The position numbers were made by a program, and so were the translations under genes. The notes under the pieces were generated by a model, which worked only from the letters and a program-made list of their open reading frames with translations, ran no database searches and was not told where the DNA came from. Positions 7,738-15,438 of a stretch of DNA of 64,000 nucleotides are shown piece by piece. Source of the stretch: Streptomyces sp. WMMB 322 (lineage in GTDB: Bacteria; Actinomycetota; Actinomycetes; Streptomycetales; Streptomycetaceae); NCBI RefSeq assembly GCF_900090145.1, contig NZ_FMHI01000023.1:1-64000 (forward strand), given 5' to 3'. How positions within the stretch are numbered: position 1 is the first letter of the stretch; each line of letters starts with the position of its first letter.

Positions 7738-8255
7738 CGACCCACACCGGCTGGCAGGGCCGCTACTACGAGGACTTCGTCGTCGGCGACGTCTTCGAGC
7801 ACCCGCTGGGCCGCACCGTGACCACGACCGACAACATCTGGTTCACCCTGCTCACGCAGAACACCGCTCCGCTCCACTTCGACCACGAGTACGCGCGGCG
7901 CACCGAGTTCGGCAAACCACTCGTCAACTCGGCCTTCACCCTGGCGCTCGTGGCGGGCCAGAGCGTCACCGACGTCTCGCAGAACGTCTTCGCGAACCTC
8001 GGCTGGGACGAAATCACCCTGCCCAACCCGGTCTTCGAGGGCGACACCATCCACTCCCGGTCGAGCGTGCTGAAGGCGAGGGAGTCCGCCTCGCGCCCCG
8101 GCCTCGGCGTCGTCACCGTCCGCACCACCGGCGTCAAGCAGACCGGTGAGGCCGTCATCGAATTCACCAGGACACTGCTGGTCCACAAGCGCGGCCACGG
8201 CCCACGGCACCAGGGCCCCGCACAGAACGGGGCGCACGAGGGAGAGGGACAGTGA
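7734..8255 (+). CDS. MaoC-family enoyl-CoA hydratase/dehydratase
   Basis: A 173-residue single hot-dog domain. The hydratase signature occurs as FTLLTQNTAPLHFDHEYA, followed by EFGKPLVNSAFTLALVAG and a typical C-terminal strand. In classical R-specific hydratases the catalytic pair is Asp and His five residues apart; here His48 is kept but the Asp position is Asn43. That N..PLHFD form is what I associate with hydratases acting on dicarboxylic acyl-CoAs (mesaconyl/itaconyl-type), though this is from memory of the family. ATGA and GTGA overlaps couple it to the genes on both sides. Proposed role: hydrate an unsaturated dicarboxylyl-CoA to the CitE substrate. Confidence 0.9.
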   Translation: MTTHTGWQGRYYEDFVVGDVFEHPLGRTVTTTDNIWFTLLTQNTAPLHFDHEYARRTEFGKPLVNSAFTLALVAGQSVTDVSQNVFANLGWDEITLPNPVFEGDTIHSRSSVLKARESASRPGLGVVTVRTTGVKQTGEAVIEFTRTLLVHKRGHGPRHQGPAQNGAHEGEGQ

Positions 8256-9412
8256 CCAGCGAGGCGACCAGCGAACTCCGCCGCGACCTGCGCCGGCTGA
8301 CCGACCGGATCTGCGCGGACTACCCCGACGCGTACTGGCGGGAGGTCGACGCCGAACGTCGCTACCCCGAGGAGTTCGTCGACGCCCTGACCGGCACTGG
8401 CTGTCTCGGGGCGCTCGTGCCGGAGGAGTTCGGCGGACTGGGGCTCGGCCTGGGCGACGCCTCCGTCATTCTGGAGGGCATCAACGCGGCCGGCGGCAAC
8501 GCCGGACCTGTGCACGCCCAGCTCTACACCATGGGCTCACTGCTGCGGCACGGCACTGTGGAGCAGAAGCGCCGCTACCTGCCCTCCATCGCCTCGGGGG
8601 AACTGCGCCTCCAGGCGTTCGGCGTGACGGAACCCACGGCCGGCACCGACACCACCAGCATCCGCACCACCGCGGAACGCACCGGCGACGGCTACGTCAT
8701 CAACGGCCAGAAGGTCTTCATCTCCCGCGTGCAGCACTCCGATCTGATGCTGCTGCTGGCGCGCACCACGCCGCGGGAGCAGGCGGCGAAGAAGTCCGAG
8801 GGGATGTCGCTGTTCCTCATCGATCTGCGCGAGGCGGAGGGCGTGGGACTGCGGCCCATCCGCACGATGGTCAACCACGAGACGAACGAGGTCTTCTTCG
8901 ACAACGTGCGCGTGCCCGCCGACAGCCTCATCGGCGAGGAGGGCAGGGGATTCCGCTACGTCCTCGACGGCATGAACGCCGAACGCATCCTCATCGCTTC
9001 CGAATGCATCGGCGACGGACGCTGGTTCGTGGAGCGTGCCTCGCACTACGCGCGGGAACGCGAGGTCTTCGGCCGTCCCATCGGGCAGAACCAGGGCGTG
9101 CAGTTCCCCATCGCGAGAGCGCACGTCAACGTGGAGGCCGCCGACCTGATGCGCTGGCGTGCCTGCGACCTCTTCGACGCGGGCGAACCCTGCGGGGCCG
9201 AGGCCAATATGGCCAAGCTGCTCGCGGCGGACGCCTCGTGGGAGGCGGGCAACGCCGCGCTCCAGACCCACGGCGGCTACGGCTTCGCCGCCGAGTACGA
9301 CATCGAGCGCAAGTTCCGCGAGACGAGGCTCTACCAGGTCGCCCCCGTCTCCACGAATCTCATCCTCGCCCACATCGGCCAGCACGTACTGAAGATGCCG
9401 CGCTCGTTCTGA
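8252..9412 (+). CDS. Acyl-CoA dehydrogenase with isovaleryl-type catalytic Glu position
   Basis: A 386-residue FAD enzyme with all three family domains: N-terminal helices with VPEEFGGLGLGL, the middle barrel with FGVTEPTAGTDTTSI and INGQKVFIS, and the C-terminal four-helix part with QTHGGYGFAAEYDIERKFRE. The usual YEGT catalytic glutamate near the end is absent: the aligned stretch is YQVAPVSTN, with Pro at the Glu position. A Glu is instead present at E244 in the helix NAERILIA, where isovaleryl-CoA and long-chain dehydrogenases carry their base. The GTG start overlaps the MaoC stop. It would desaturate a branched or substituted acyl-CoA, with electrons going to ETF (etfBA are at 33.5 kb). 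Confidence 0.92.
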   Translation: MTSEATSELRRDLRRLTDRICADYPDAYWREVDAERRYPEEFVDALTGTGCLGALVPEEFGGLGLGLGDASVILEGINAAGGNAGPVHAQLYTMGSLLRHGTVEQKRRYLPSIASGELRLQAFGVTEPTAGTDTTSIRTTAERTGDGYVINGQKVFISRVQHSDLMLLLARTTPREQAAKKSEGMSLFLIDLREAEGVGLRPIRTMVNHETNEVFFDNVRVPADSLIGEEGRGFRYVLDGMNAERILIASECIGDGRWFVERASHYAREREVFGRPIGQNQGVQFPIARAHVNVEAADLMRWRACDLFDAGEPCGAEANMAKLLAADASWEAGNAALQTHGGYGFAAEYDIERKFRETRLYQVAPVSTNLILAHIGQHVLKMPRSF

Positions 9413-9460
9413 CCGCGGCCCCGCAGGCAGATCCGCACCACGAAGGAGGCTTCAGCGCAC

Positions 9461-10468
9461 ATGACTCCCGCTCCCGGCTACGGGCTGGTGCTGTGCAGCC
9501 AGTTCACCTCCGACGACGACGTGGTGGCACGCTTCGCCGAACAAGTGGAGCAGGTGCGCTTCGCCCGCGACGCCGGCTTTTCCTCGGTGTGGGCGACGCA
9601 GCACTATCTCGCCGACCCCTTCCAGTACCTGCATCCACTGGCCGTGCTCTCCCGCATCGTTCCCGAATCCGGCGACATGCGCATCGGCACCGCCATCACG
9701 CTCATGGCGCTCCAGAACCCCGTCGACATCGCCGAGGAACTGGCCACGCTCGACATCATCAGCGCAGGCCGCCTCACCGTCGGAGCCGGACTCGGCTACC
9801 GCGACACGGAGTTCGACGCCTTCGGCGTGCCCCGGGACGCGCGGCTGCGCCGCTTCCTGGACAACCTCGGCCTGGTGCGCCGGCTGTGGACCGAGGAGGA
9901 GGTGAGCTTCACCGGCGACCACGTCAGGCTCGACGCCGTACGGCCCGTACTGCGGCCGGTGCAGCGCCCCCACCCGCCGGTCTGGCTCGCCGGCCACACC
10001 GACGGGGCGCTGCGCCGCGCCGCGCGGATGGGGCTGCCGTGGATCGCCGCCGCTGCACACGTCGACCGCGACTACCTGCACCGGCAGGTCGCCCTCTACC
10101 GGGCCGCCTGCTCCGAGTACGGCCGCGAAGAGGCCCCCGTACAGGTGCTCCAGGAGATCTACGTCGGCGAGAGCGACGAGGCGGCCGTCGAGGACGTGCG
10201 CGCCGCGATGACCGCGAAGTACGACGCCTACCGCGCCTGGGGCCAGGACCGGGTGCTGCCGCCCTCGCAGAGCTTCGACGCGGAATTCGACAAGCTGCGC
10301 AGGGGCCGGTTCATCCTCGGCGGGCCCGCCGCCTGCCGGGCGCAGCTCAGCGACCTCATCACTCATGTGGCACCGGAGAACATCCTGCTCCGCCCGCAAT
10401 GGCCAGGGATGCCGCAGGAGAAGGTCATGGCCAGCCTGAAACGCCTTACGGACGAGGTACTTCGATGA
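9461..10468 (+). CDS. LLM-class flavin-dependent oxidoreductase (luciferase-like)
   Basis: A 335-residue (beta/alpha)8 flavoprotein. Visible landmarks are the N-terminal strand with EQVEQVRFARDAGFSSVWATQHY, GTAITLMALQNPVDIAEELATLDIISAGR, the flavin/substrate loop GAGLGYRDTEFDAFGV, and HPPVWLAGHTDGALRRAA. The family includes FMNH2-dependent monooxygenases and F420-dependent reductases; which cofactor is used here cannot be told by eye. A strong gaaggagg site precedes ATG 9461, 48 nt after the dehydrogenase stop, and its stop overlaps the dctP start (ATGA). An oxygenase in a dicarboxylate operon hints that the imported substrate carries an extra group to be oxidised off. Confidence 0.9.
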   Translation: MTPAPGYGLVLCSQFTSDDDVVARFAEQVEQVRFARDAGFSSVWATQHYLADPFQYLHPLAVLSRIVPESGDMRIGTAITLMALQNPVDIAEELATLDIISAGRLTVGAGLGYRDTEFDAFGVPRDARLRRFLDNLGLVRRLWTEEEVSFTGDHVRLDAVRPVLRPVQRPHPPVWLAGHTDGALRRAARMGLPWIAAAAHVDRDYLHRQVALYRAACSEYGREEAPVQVLQEIYVGESDEAAVEDVRAAMTAKYDAYRAWGQDRVLPPSQSFDAEFDKLRRGRFILGGPAACRAQLSDLITHVAPENILLRPQWPGMPQEKVMASLKRLTDEVLR

Positions 10469-11496
10469 AGACAAGAGCTATGGGACGGCGGAGCTTCCTG
10501 TCCGCGGCGGGCGTGGGCCTGGCGGCGGCCGGAGCCTCCGCCTGTGCGCCGGCGAGCGCGAAGACGGGCGGCACGTCGAGGATGGCGACATATCTGCCGT
10601 CCTCGTACGACGACCTGTACCCCGGCATCGAGATGTTCAACGAGGCCGCCGCCGAACACAGCGGCGGGCGGCTGACGTTGGACATGTACGACTCGGGCGC
10701 CCTCCTCGGCGCCGAACAGCTCCTGCCGGGACTGCTCGCGGGCGTCGCCGACGTGATCTTCCAGACCAGCTCCTACGTGTCCTCGACGTATCCGGTGCTC
10801 GGCGCCATGGAACTGCCCTTCGTCACGGAGGACTACGGCAAGCTCCGGCGCGCCATCGAACCGGGGAAGCCGCAGTACGAACTGGTCAACAGGGAACTGG
10901 CACGCCAGGGAGTGCGCGTACTCGGCGGCATGCCCACGACCTTCGAGTACCTGTGGACGGTGGACAGGCCCATCCGCAGGCCCGAGGACGTGCGCGGCCT
11001 GCGCCTGCGCGTCGCCGGCGAGATCGAGGGCGAGACGGTCAAGGCCCTCGGCGGAGCGCCCGTGACGATGGGTTCCGCGGAGGTCTATCAGGCGCTGGAG
11101 AAGAACACCATCGACGGGCTCGTCAGCTACATCGGGACGGTGGTCTCCCGCGATCTGCAGAAGATCGTCAGGTACGGGACGGCCGGGCACTTCGGCGCCT
11201 ACACCGTCGACGCCTACTGCCGCAGCGACTGGTACGACCGGCAGCCCCCCGCCGTCCGCACCGCCCTCGACGAGGCGGGCCGGAAGCTCTACCGCGACGG
11301 GACCGCGAACATGGTGAAGGTCCACACGAAGGACTACCTCCCCAAGGTCGAGGCCGCCGGTGTGCAGCTGGTCAGGCCGGAGGGCGCCGAACTGGACGCC
11401 TTCCGCAGGGCGGTGTCCCCGGTGCACGCGGCCTGGAGGCAGCGCCTCGGCGCCCGCACGGCCGACCGGGCCGTCGAATCCATCCGGAAAGCATGA
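10465..11496 (+). CDS. dctP: TRAP transporter substrate-binding lipoprotein DctP
   Basis: A 343-residue extracytoplasmic binding protein. The N-terminus reads MGRRSFLS with a hydrophobic stretch to GASAC, i.e. a twin-arginine motif followed by a lipobox Cys near residue 27, so it is probably a Tat-exported lipoprotein. The mature part has the DctP fold markers: FNEAAAEHSGGRLTLDMY, VADVIFQTSSY, the conserved Arg in GLRLRVAG that salt-bridges a substrate carboxylate, and ALEKNTIDGLVSY. TRAP binding proteins of this type capture organic acids for sodium-driven uptake. The start overlaps the LLM gene stop, and dctQ begins 10 nt after its stop. Confidence 0.92.
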   Translation: MKTRAMGRRSFLSAAGVGLAAAGASACAPASAKTGGTSRMATYLPSSYDDLYPGIEMFNEAAAEHSGGRLTLDMYDSGALLGAEQLLPGLLAGVADVIFQTSSYVSSTYPVLGAMELPFVTEDYGKLRRAIEPGKPQYELVNRELARQGVRVLGGMPTTFEYLWTVDRPIRRPEDVRGLRLRVAGEIEGETVKALGGAPVTMGSAEVYQALEKNTIDGLVSYIGTVVSRDLQKIVRYGTAGHFGAYTVDAYCRSDWYDRQPPAVRTALDEAGRKLYRDGTANMVKVHTKDYLPKVEAAGVQLVRPEGAELDAFRRAVSPVHAAWRQRLGARTADRAVESIRKA

Positions 11497-11506
11497 GGGG
11501 CCCGGC

Positions 11507-12103
11507 ATGAGCGCGCTGAACTCGATACGCAAATACGTACTGGCCTGCGCCCTTGCGCTCGCCGTCGTCGCCATGGCCGTCGTCGGGCTGATGATGCTGA
11601 CCATCACCTACGACGTGGTCGTCCGGGCGGTCCTGTCCGCACCGACGGACTGGGCCTACCCGCTGAACTCCGCGGGGGTGCTCGCCGCGACCTCGCTGAC
11701 GGTCCCGTACCTGTACGCCAAGGGCCGCCACATCTCGATGGATCTGGTCCACCGGGCGCTCCCGCCCGTACTGCGCCGGGCCGCCGACCTGGTGACCGCC
11801 GCCGCCACCGCGTTCCTCGGGGTGGTGCTCGCCGTGACCGCGTACCGCTCGATGACGGTGGCCGTCGAAGGCGGACTGACCGGCTCCGGCACCTTCAGCA
11901 TCCCCCTGTGGATCCCCGACGCCGTTCTGCTGGTCAGCGGCGTGCTGCTGGCGGTCGTCGCGGTCCTCTTCCCGCCGCCGGCCACCGACGCCGTGACGGC
12001 GGTCCAGCCACCGTCCGCGGCCGCACCGTCCGCGGAGGGCGCACCGGCCCCCGGTGACCGCGACACCGCCGCCGGCACCACAGAAGGGCAGGCACGCCCA
12101 TGA
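11507..12103 (+). CDS. dctQ: TRAP transporter small permease DctQ
   Basis: A 198-residue membrane protein with the four transmembrane helices of DctQ (about residues 8-32, 48-66, 86-108, 125-150). Between helices two and three lies AKGRHISMDLVHRALPP, the most conserved DctQ stretch (G.H..VD). The C-terminus is an unusual ~45-residue Ala/Pro-rich cytoplasmic tail. DctQ partners the large permease DctM. The stop overlaps the dctM ATG (ATGA), as expected for subunits made in equal amounts. Confidence 0.9.
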   Translation: MSALNSIRKYVLACALALAVVAMAVVGLMMLTITYDVVVRAVLSAPTDWAYPLNSAGVLAATSLTVPYLYAKGRHISMDLVHRALPPVLRRAADLVTAAATAFLGVVLAVTAYRSMTVAVEGGLTGSGTFSIPLWIPDAVLLVSGVLLAVVAVLFPPPATDAVTAVQPPSAAAPSAEGAPAPGDRDTAAGTTEGQARP

Positions 12104-13407
12104 TCTCCGACGCCGCCATCGCCGGCCTCGCGGTCGTTCTCCTGCTGGTCCTCATCACGATGCGCACACCGATCTTCGTGGCGCTCGCCGTCTCCGGCAT
12201 CGCCGGGCTCATCGGCCTGGACGGGCTGTCCGGGGTCGAACTGGTGCCGCTCTCCCTCGTCGCGCAGCTCCAGAACTACGCGCTCGTCGCAGCGCCGCTT
12301 TACATTCTCCTCGGTGAGGTGCTGGCGGTCAGCGGCCTGGGCCGCGACCTGTTCGGCGCGGCCTACCGCTGGTTCAACCGGGTCCCGGGCGGGCTCGGAG
12401 CCTCCGCCATCGGCTCCTCCACCGTCTTCGGTGCCATGTCCGGCGTGAGCATCTCCTCCGTCGCGGTGATCGGACGCATGGCCGTACCGGAGATGCTCGC
12501 CAGGGGCTACCGCCCGACCTTCGCCAGCGGCAGTGTCGCCGCCTCCGGCGCGCTGGCGATGCTGATCCCGCCGAGCCTGATGTTCATCCTCTACTCGTCC
12601 GTGACGGGCGTGAGCATCGCCGAACTCTTCGCGGGCGGCCTCCTCCCCGGACTGCTCCTCGCCGCGTTCATGATTCTCTACGTGGTGGTGCGGGCCAAGT
12701 CCTCACCGGCCGAGGCGCCCGTCACGGAGGAGCGCTTCACCTGGCGGGAACGCCTCGTGGCCCTGATGAAGATCTCGCCCGCGCTGCTGCTCATCGTCCT
12801 GGTCCTCGGATCGATCTACCTGGGCGTGGCCACCCCCACCGAGGCGGCGGCCGTCGGCGCCCTGGCGGCGTTCGCCATGACCGGTTTCCTGTACCGGAAG
12901 CTGGGCCGGCAGAACCTCCGCACGATCTTCGTCTCCACCGCGCACGTCACCGCGTCCATCCTGGCCATCGTCGGCGCCGCCTTCGTCTTCACGCAGATGC
13001 TCGTGGTGGCACGGGTCCCCGACGCCGTCTCCGACTTCGTGGTGGGCCTGGAGGCATCGCCGTACCTGGTGATCGCGGCGATCATGCTGGTGCTCGTGCT
13101 GCTCGGCTGCCTGGTCGACGCCGCCTCGCTGCTGCTCGTCGTGACGCCGATCCTCGTGCCGGCGATCGAAGGGCTCGGCTTCGACCCCCTGTGGTTCGGA
13201 GTGCTGCTGGTGATCAACCTCGAAATGGCGGTGATCACGCCGCCGGTCGGGCTGAACCTGTACACGATGAAATCGGTCGTTCCCGAACTGGACCTCGCGG
13301 ACATCTTCCGCGGGATCCTGCCCTACCTGGCCATCGAGGCCGCGATGCTGGCACTGGTGACGGCCGTGCCCGAACTCGCCACCTGGCTGCCGGAGTTGAT
13401 CGCGTGA
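12100..13407 (+). CDS. dctM: TRAP transporter large permease DctM
   Basis: A 435-residue polytopic protein of the DctM/SiaM family with 11-13 predicted helices. Characteristic segments include LYILLGEVLAVSGLGRDLFGAAYRW, GGLGASAIGSSTVFGAMSG, LAMLIPPSLMFILYSS, GVATPTEAAAVGALAA, and the late ITPPVGLNLYTMKSV. The conserved PPS and TPPVG loops line the Na+/substrate site. It makes the island's uptake system complete: DctP binds, DctQM transports. The GTG of the following MmgE/PrpD gene overlaps its stop (GTGA). TRAP systems are much less common in Streptomyces than ABC or MFS acid importers. Confidence 0.94.
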   Translation: MISDAAIAGLAVVLLLVLITMRTPIFVALAVSGIAGLIGLDGLSGVELVPLSLVAQLQNYALVAAPLYILLGEVLAVSGLGRDLFGAAYRWFNRVPGGLGASAIGSSTVFGAMSGVSISSVAVIGRMAVPEMLARGYRPTFASGSVAASGALAMLIPPSLMFILYSSVTGVSIAELFAGGLLPGLLLAAFMILYVVVRAKSSPAEAPVTEERFTWRERLVALMKISPALLLIVLVLGSIYLGVATPTEAAAVGALAAFAMTGFLYRKLGRQNLRTIFVSTAHVTASILAIVGAAFVFTQMLVVARVPDAVSDFVVGLEASPYLVIAAIMLVLVLLGCLVDAASLLLVVTPILVPAIEGLGFDPLWFGVLLVINLEMAVITPPVGLNLYTMKSVVPELDLADIFRGILPYLAIEAAMLALVTAVPELATWLPELIA

Positions 13408-14633
13408 TCGCAGACCTCGCCGACTGGGCCGCCGCCCTCGGCCCCGACGAGGCCGACAGGGAAGTCGCCCGCAGGGCACTGGTGGACACCGTGGCCGTCA
13501 CCCTCGCCGCGGCCGGCGACCCCGTCGCCGCAATGACGGCGGGGCTGCCGGAGCCGCTGCGGTGGGCGGCGACCGGGCACGTCCTGGACTTCGACGACGT
13601 TCACCTGCCCTCGACCTCGCACGTCAGCGTCGTATGCGTCAACGCGGCGCTCGCCTGCGGAGGCGGAGCGCGCGCCTACCTCGCGGGAGCGGGAGTGATG
13701 GCCCGGCTCGGCACGGCGCTGGGCTGGAGCCACTACGCGAGCGGCTGGCACACCACGTGCACCGCCGGAGCGCCGGCCGCCGCCGTGGCGGCCGGGACCG
13801 CCCTCGGCCTGGACACGGACGGGCTCAGGCGGGCCATGGCGCTGGCCGTGCCCGCGGCGGGCGGTGTCCAGCGGGCCTTCGGCACCTCCGGGAAGTCACT
13901 CCAGGTCGGCTTCGCGACGGACGCCGGCGTGCGCGCGGCGCGGCTGGCCGCGGCAGGCGCGACGGCCGAACCGGCAGCGCTGGACGACTGGTTCGGCCTG
14001 GCCGGCGGCACCGCGGAACCGGATCTGTCCGGACCCGCCGTTCCGGACGGCCTGGCCCTCAAGCTCCACCCCTGCTGCTACGCGATGCAGCGGCCCATCA
14101 GCGCGGCGCGTGAACTGCCGCGCGAGGGGCGGGGGACGGAGGACATCGAGCGGATCACCGTCACCACGCCCGAGGCGGGCATGCAGCCGCTGATCCACAG
14201 GCGGCCCCGCACCGGACTGGAGGCGAAGTTCAGCATGGAGTACGCGGTGGCCACGACCCTCCTCGACGGATTCCCGCGCATGGCCGACTTCACCGACTCC
14301 GCGGCCGCCCGGCCGCAGGTGCGCGAACTGCTGGAGCGTACCAAGGTCCGGGTCCTGCCCGGCGGCGAAGGCGGGCTGACGGGCGGCGAGACCCGCATCG
14401 TCGTGGAGAGCTGCGGCGGTGAACGGGCCGAGGCGGCCGTGGAGTTGCCACGCGGCCACCCGGAACGGCCGGCGAGCGACGCGGAGCTCGCCGCCAAGGT
14501 CGCCGACTGCGTGGGCGAAGAACGCGCCGCAGAGGTCATGGCACTGACCTGGGAGTCCGCGGCGCCGCTGCTGCGTGGCGCTCTCGGCCCGGACCGAGGG
14601 CAGGAGAACCGGAGCGTCAGCCCCGGCCGGTGA
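13404..14633 (+). CDS. MmgE/PrpD-family protein (2-methylcitrate dehydratase / cis-aconitate decarboxylase fold), compact
   Basis: A 409-residue enzyme, shorter than the usual ~450-480 of the family. Key features: ARRALVDTVAVTLAAAGD, then the substrate-site motif GHVLDFDDVH (about 15-20 residues closer than in most relatives), GWHTTCTAGAPAAAVAAG, FATDAGVRAARLA, KLHPCCYAMQRPI and FSMEYAVATTLLDG. Family members act on tricarboxylic and substituted dicarboxylic acids: PrpD dehydrates 2-methylcitrate, CAD makes itaconate from cis-aconitate, others isomerise iminodisuccinate. It ends the operon, coupled to dctM by GTGA, so it probably acts on the imported substrate. The 3' end overlaps the convergent HAD gene by 17 bp. 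Confidence 0.87.
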   Translation: MIADLADWAAALGPDEADREVARRALVDTVAVTLAAAGDPVAAMTAGLPEPLRWAATGHVLDFDDVHLPSTSHVSVVCVNAALACGGGARAYLAGAGVMARLGTALGWSHYASGWHTTCTAGAPAAAVAAGTALGLDTDGLRRAMALAVPAAGGVQRAFGTSGKSLQVGFATDAGVRAARLAAAGATAEPAALDDWFGLAGGTAEPDLSGPAVPDGLALKLHPCCYAMQRPISAARELPREGRGTEDIERITVTTPEAGMQPLIHRRPRTGLEAKFSMEYAVATTLLDGFPRMADFTDSAAARPQVRELLERTKVRVLPGGEGGLTGGETRIVVESCGGERAEAAVELPRGHPERPASDAELAAKVADCVGEERAAEVMALTWESAAPLLRGALGPDRGQENRSVSPGR

Positions 14634-15300
14634 TCCAGTCGAAGACCCGTGCGGCGTCGAACTGGTCCTGCCCGCCCGCGAAGAGGAGCCCGGCGGAGGC
14701 GAACGCCGGGTCCGTCGCGGTCTCCCGCACGTACGGAACCGCCACGCAGCGCATGCCCGCGCGGCGCGCCGCCTCCGCGCCGGGCGGAGCGTCCTCCAGC
14801 ACCACGCAGCGCCGGGGCGGCACCCCCAGCCGCCGGGCCGCCTCGAGGAAGACGTCGGGCTCCGGCTTGCCGTGCGCGACCTCTTCCGCGGAGACCCGCA
14901 CGGGCAGCAGCGCCGACAGCCCCGAGCCCTCCAGCACGGCCTCGACGGCCGCACGCGAGGACCCCGAGGCAAGCGCCAACGGATATGACGCGCCGTGCAG
15001 TTGCTCCACGAGAGTGCGCATCCCGGTGAAGACCGGCGTGGAGTGCGCGGCGAGACGGACATAGATGCGGTTCTTCTCCGCCAGCAACTGCTCGACGGGC
15101 GCGGCGATTCCGTGCTCGGCGCGCAGCGTCTCCAGCGTCTGACGGGTTCCGATACCGATGAACCGCGTGTGGTCCTGCCACGTGAAGCCGGTGACCCCGT
15201 GGTCGGCGAGCACTCGCCGCCCCGCCTCGTAGTAGTGGGGTTCGCTGTCGACGAGCGTGCCGTCGAGATCGAAGATGACGGCGGCCGCGGAGTTGTCCAT
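14617..15300 (-). CDS. HAD-superfamily phosphatase (beta-phosphoglucomutase-like)
   Basis: A 227-residue cytoplasmic hydrolase. Motif I is FDLDGTLVDSEPHYYEAG, with nucleophile and acid Asp near residues 11-13; motif II is LALASGSSRAAVEAVL; motif III/IV is GKPEPDVFLEAARRLGVPP and VVLEDAPPGAEAARRAGM. The helical cap after motif I puts it in the subclass of beta-phosphoglucomutase, phosphoglycolate phosphatase and sugar phosphatases. Substrate unknown. I take ATG 15300; GTG 15306 is two codons upstream and neither has a strong Shine-Dalgarno. It converges on the MmgE/PrpD gene and is probably a separate transcription unit. Confidence 0.89.
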   Translation of the reverse strand: MDNSAAAVIFDLDGTLVDSEPHYYEAGRRVLADHGVTGFTWQDHTRFIGIGTRQTLETLRAEHGIAAPVEQLLAEKNRIYVRLAAHSTPVFTGMRTLVEQLHGASYPLALASGSSRAAVEAVLEGSGLSALLPVRVSAEEVAHGKPEPDVFLEAARRLGVPPRRCVVLEDAPPGAEAARRAGMRCVAVPYVRETATDPAFASAGLLFAGGQDQFDAARVFDWITGRG

Positions 15301-15438
15301 GGCCACCAGGGTGCCAACTCTGCGGGCGAGTGACCGGGGCCGGGCGCCGGGTGTGATCGAGTACGCCCCGCCTCACCGCGGGCGCTGCTACGGTCGGCCA
15401 AGATCGCGGAACTGTCTCCGGAGGAAGGGCGCGGCGCG

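Noticed and set aside
8146..11496. 1116-residue open frame running through the dehydrogenase and LLM genes into dctP
   Set aside because: Its first ~770 residues are an out-of-frame Arg/Pro-rich shadow; the genuine protein in this frame starts at the dctP ATG 10465.
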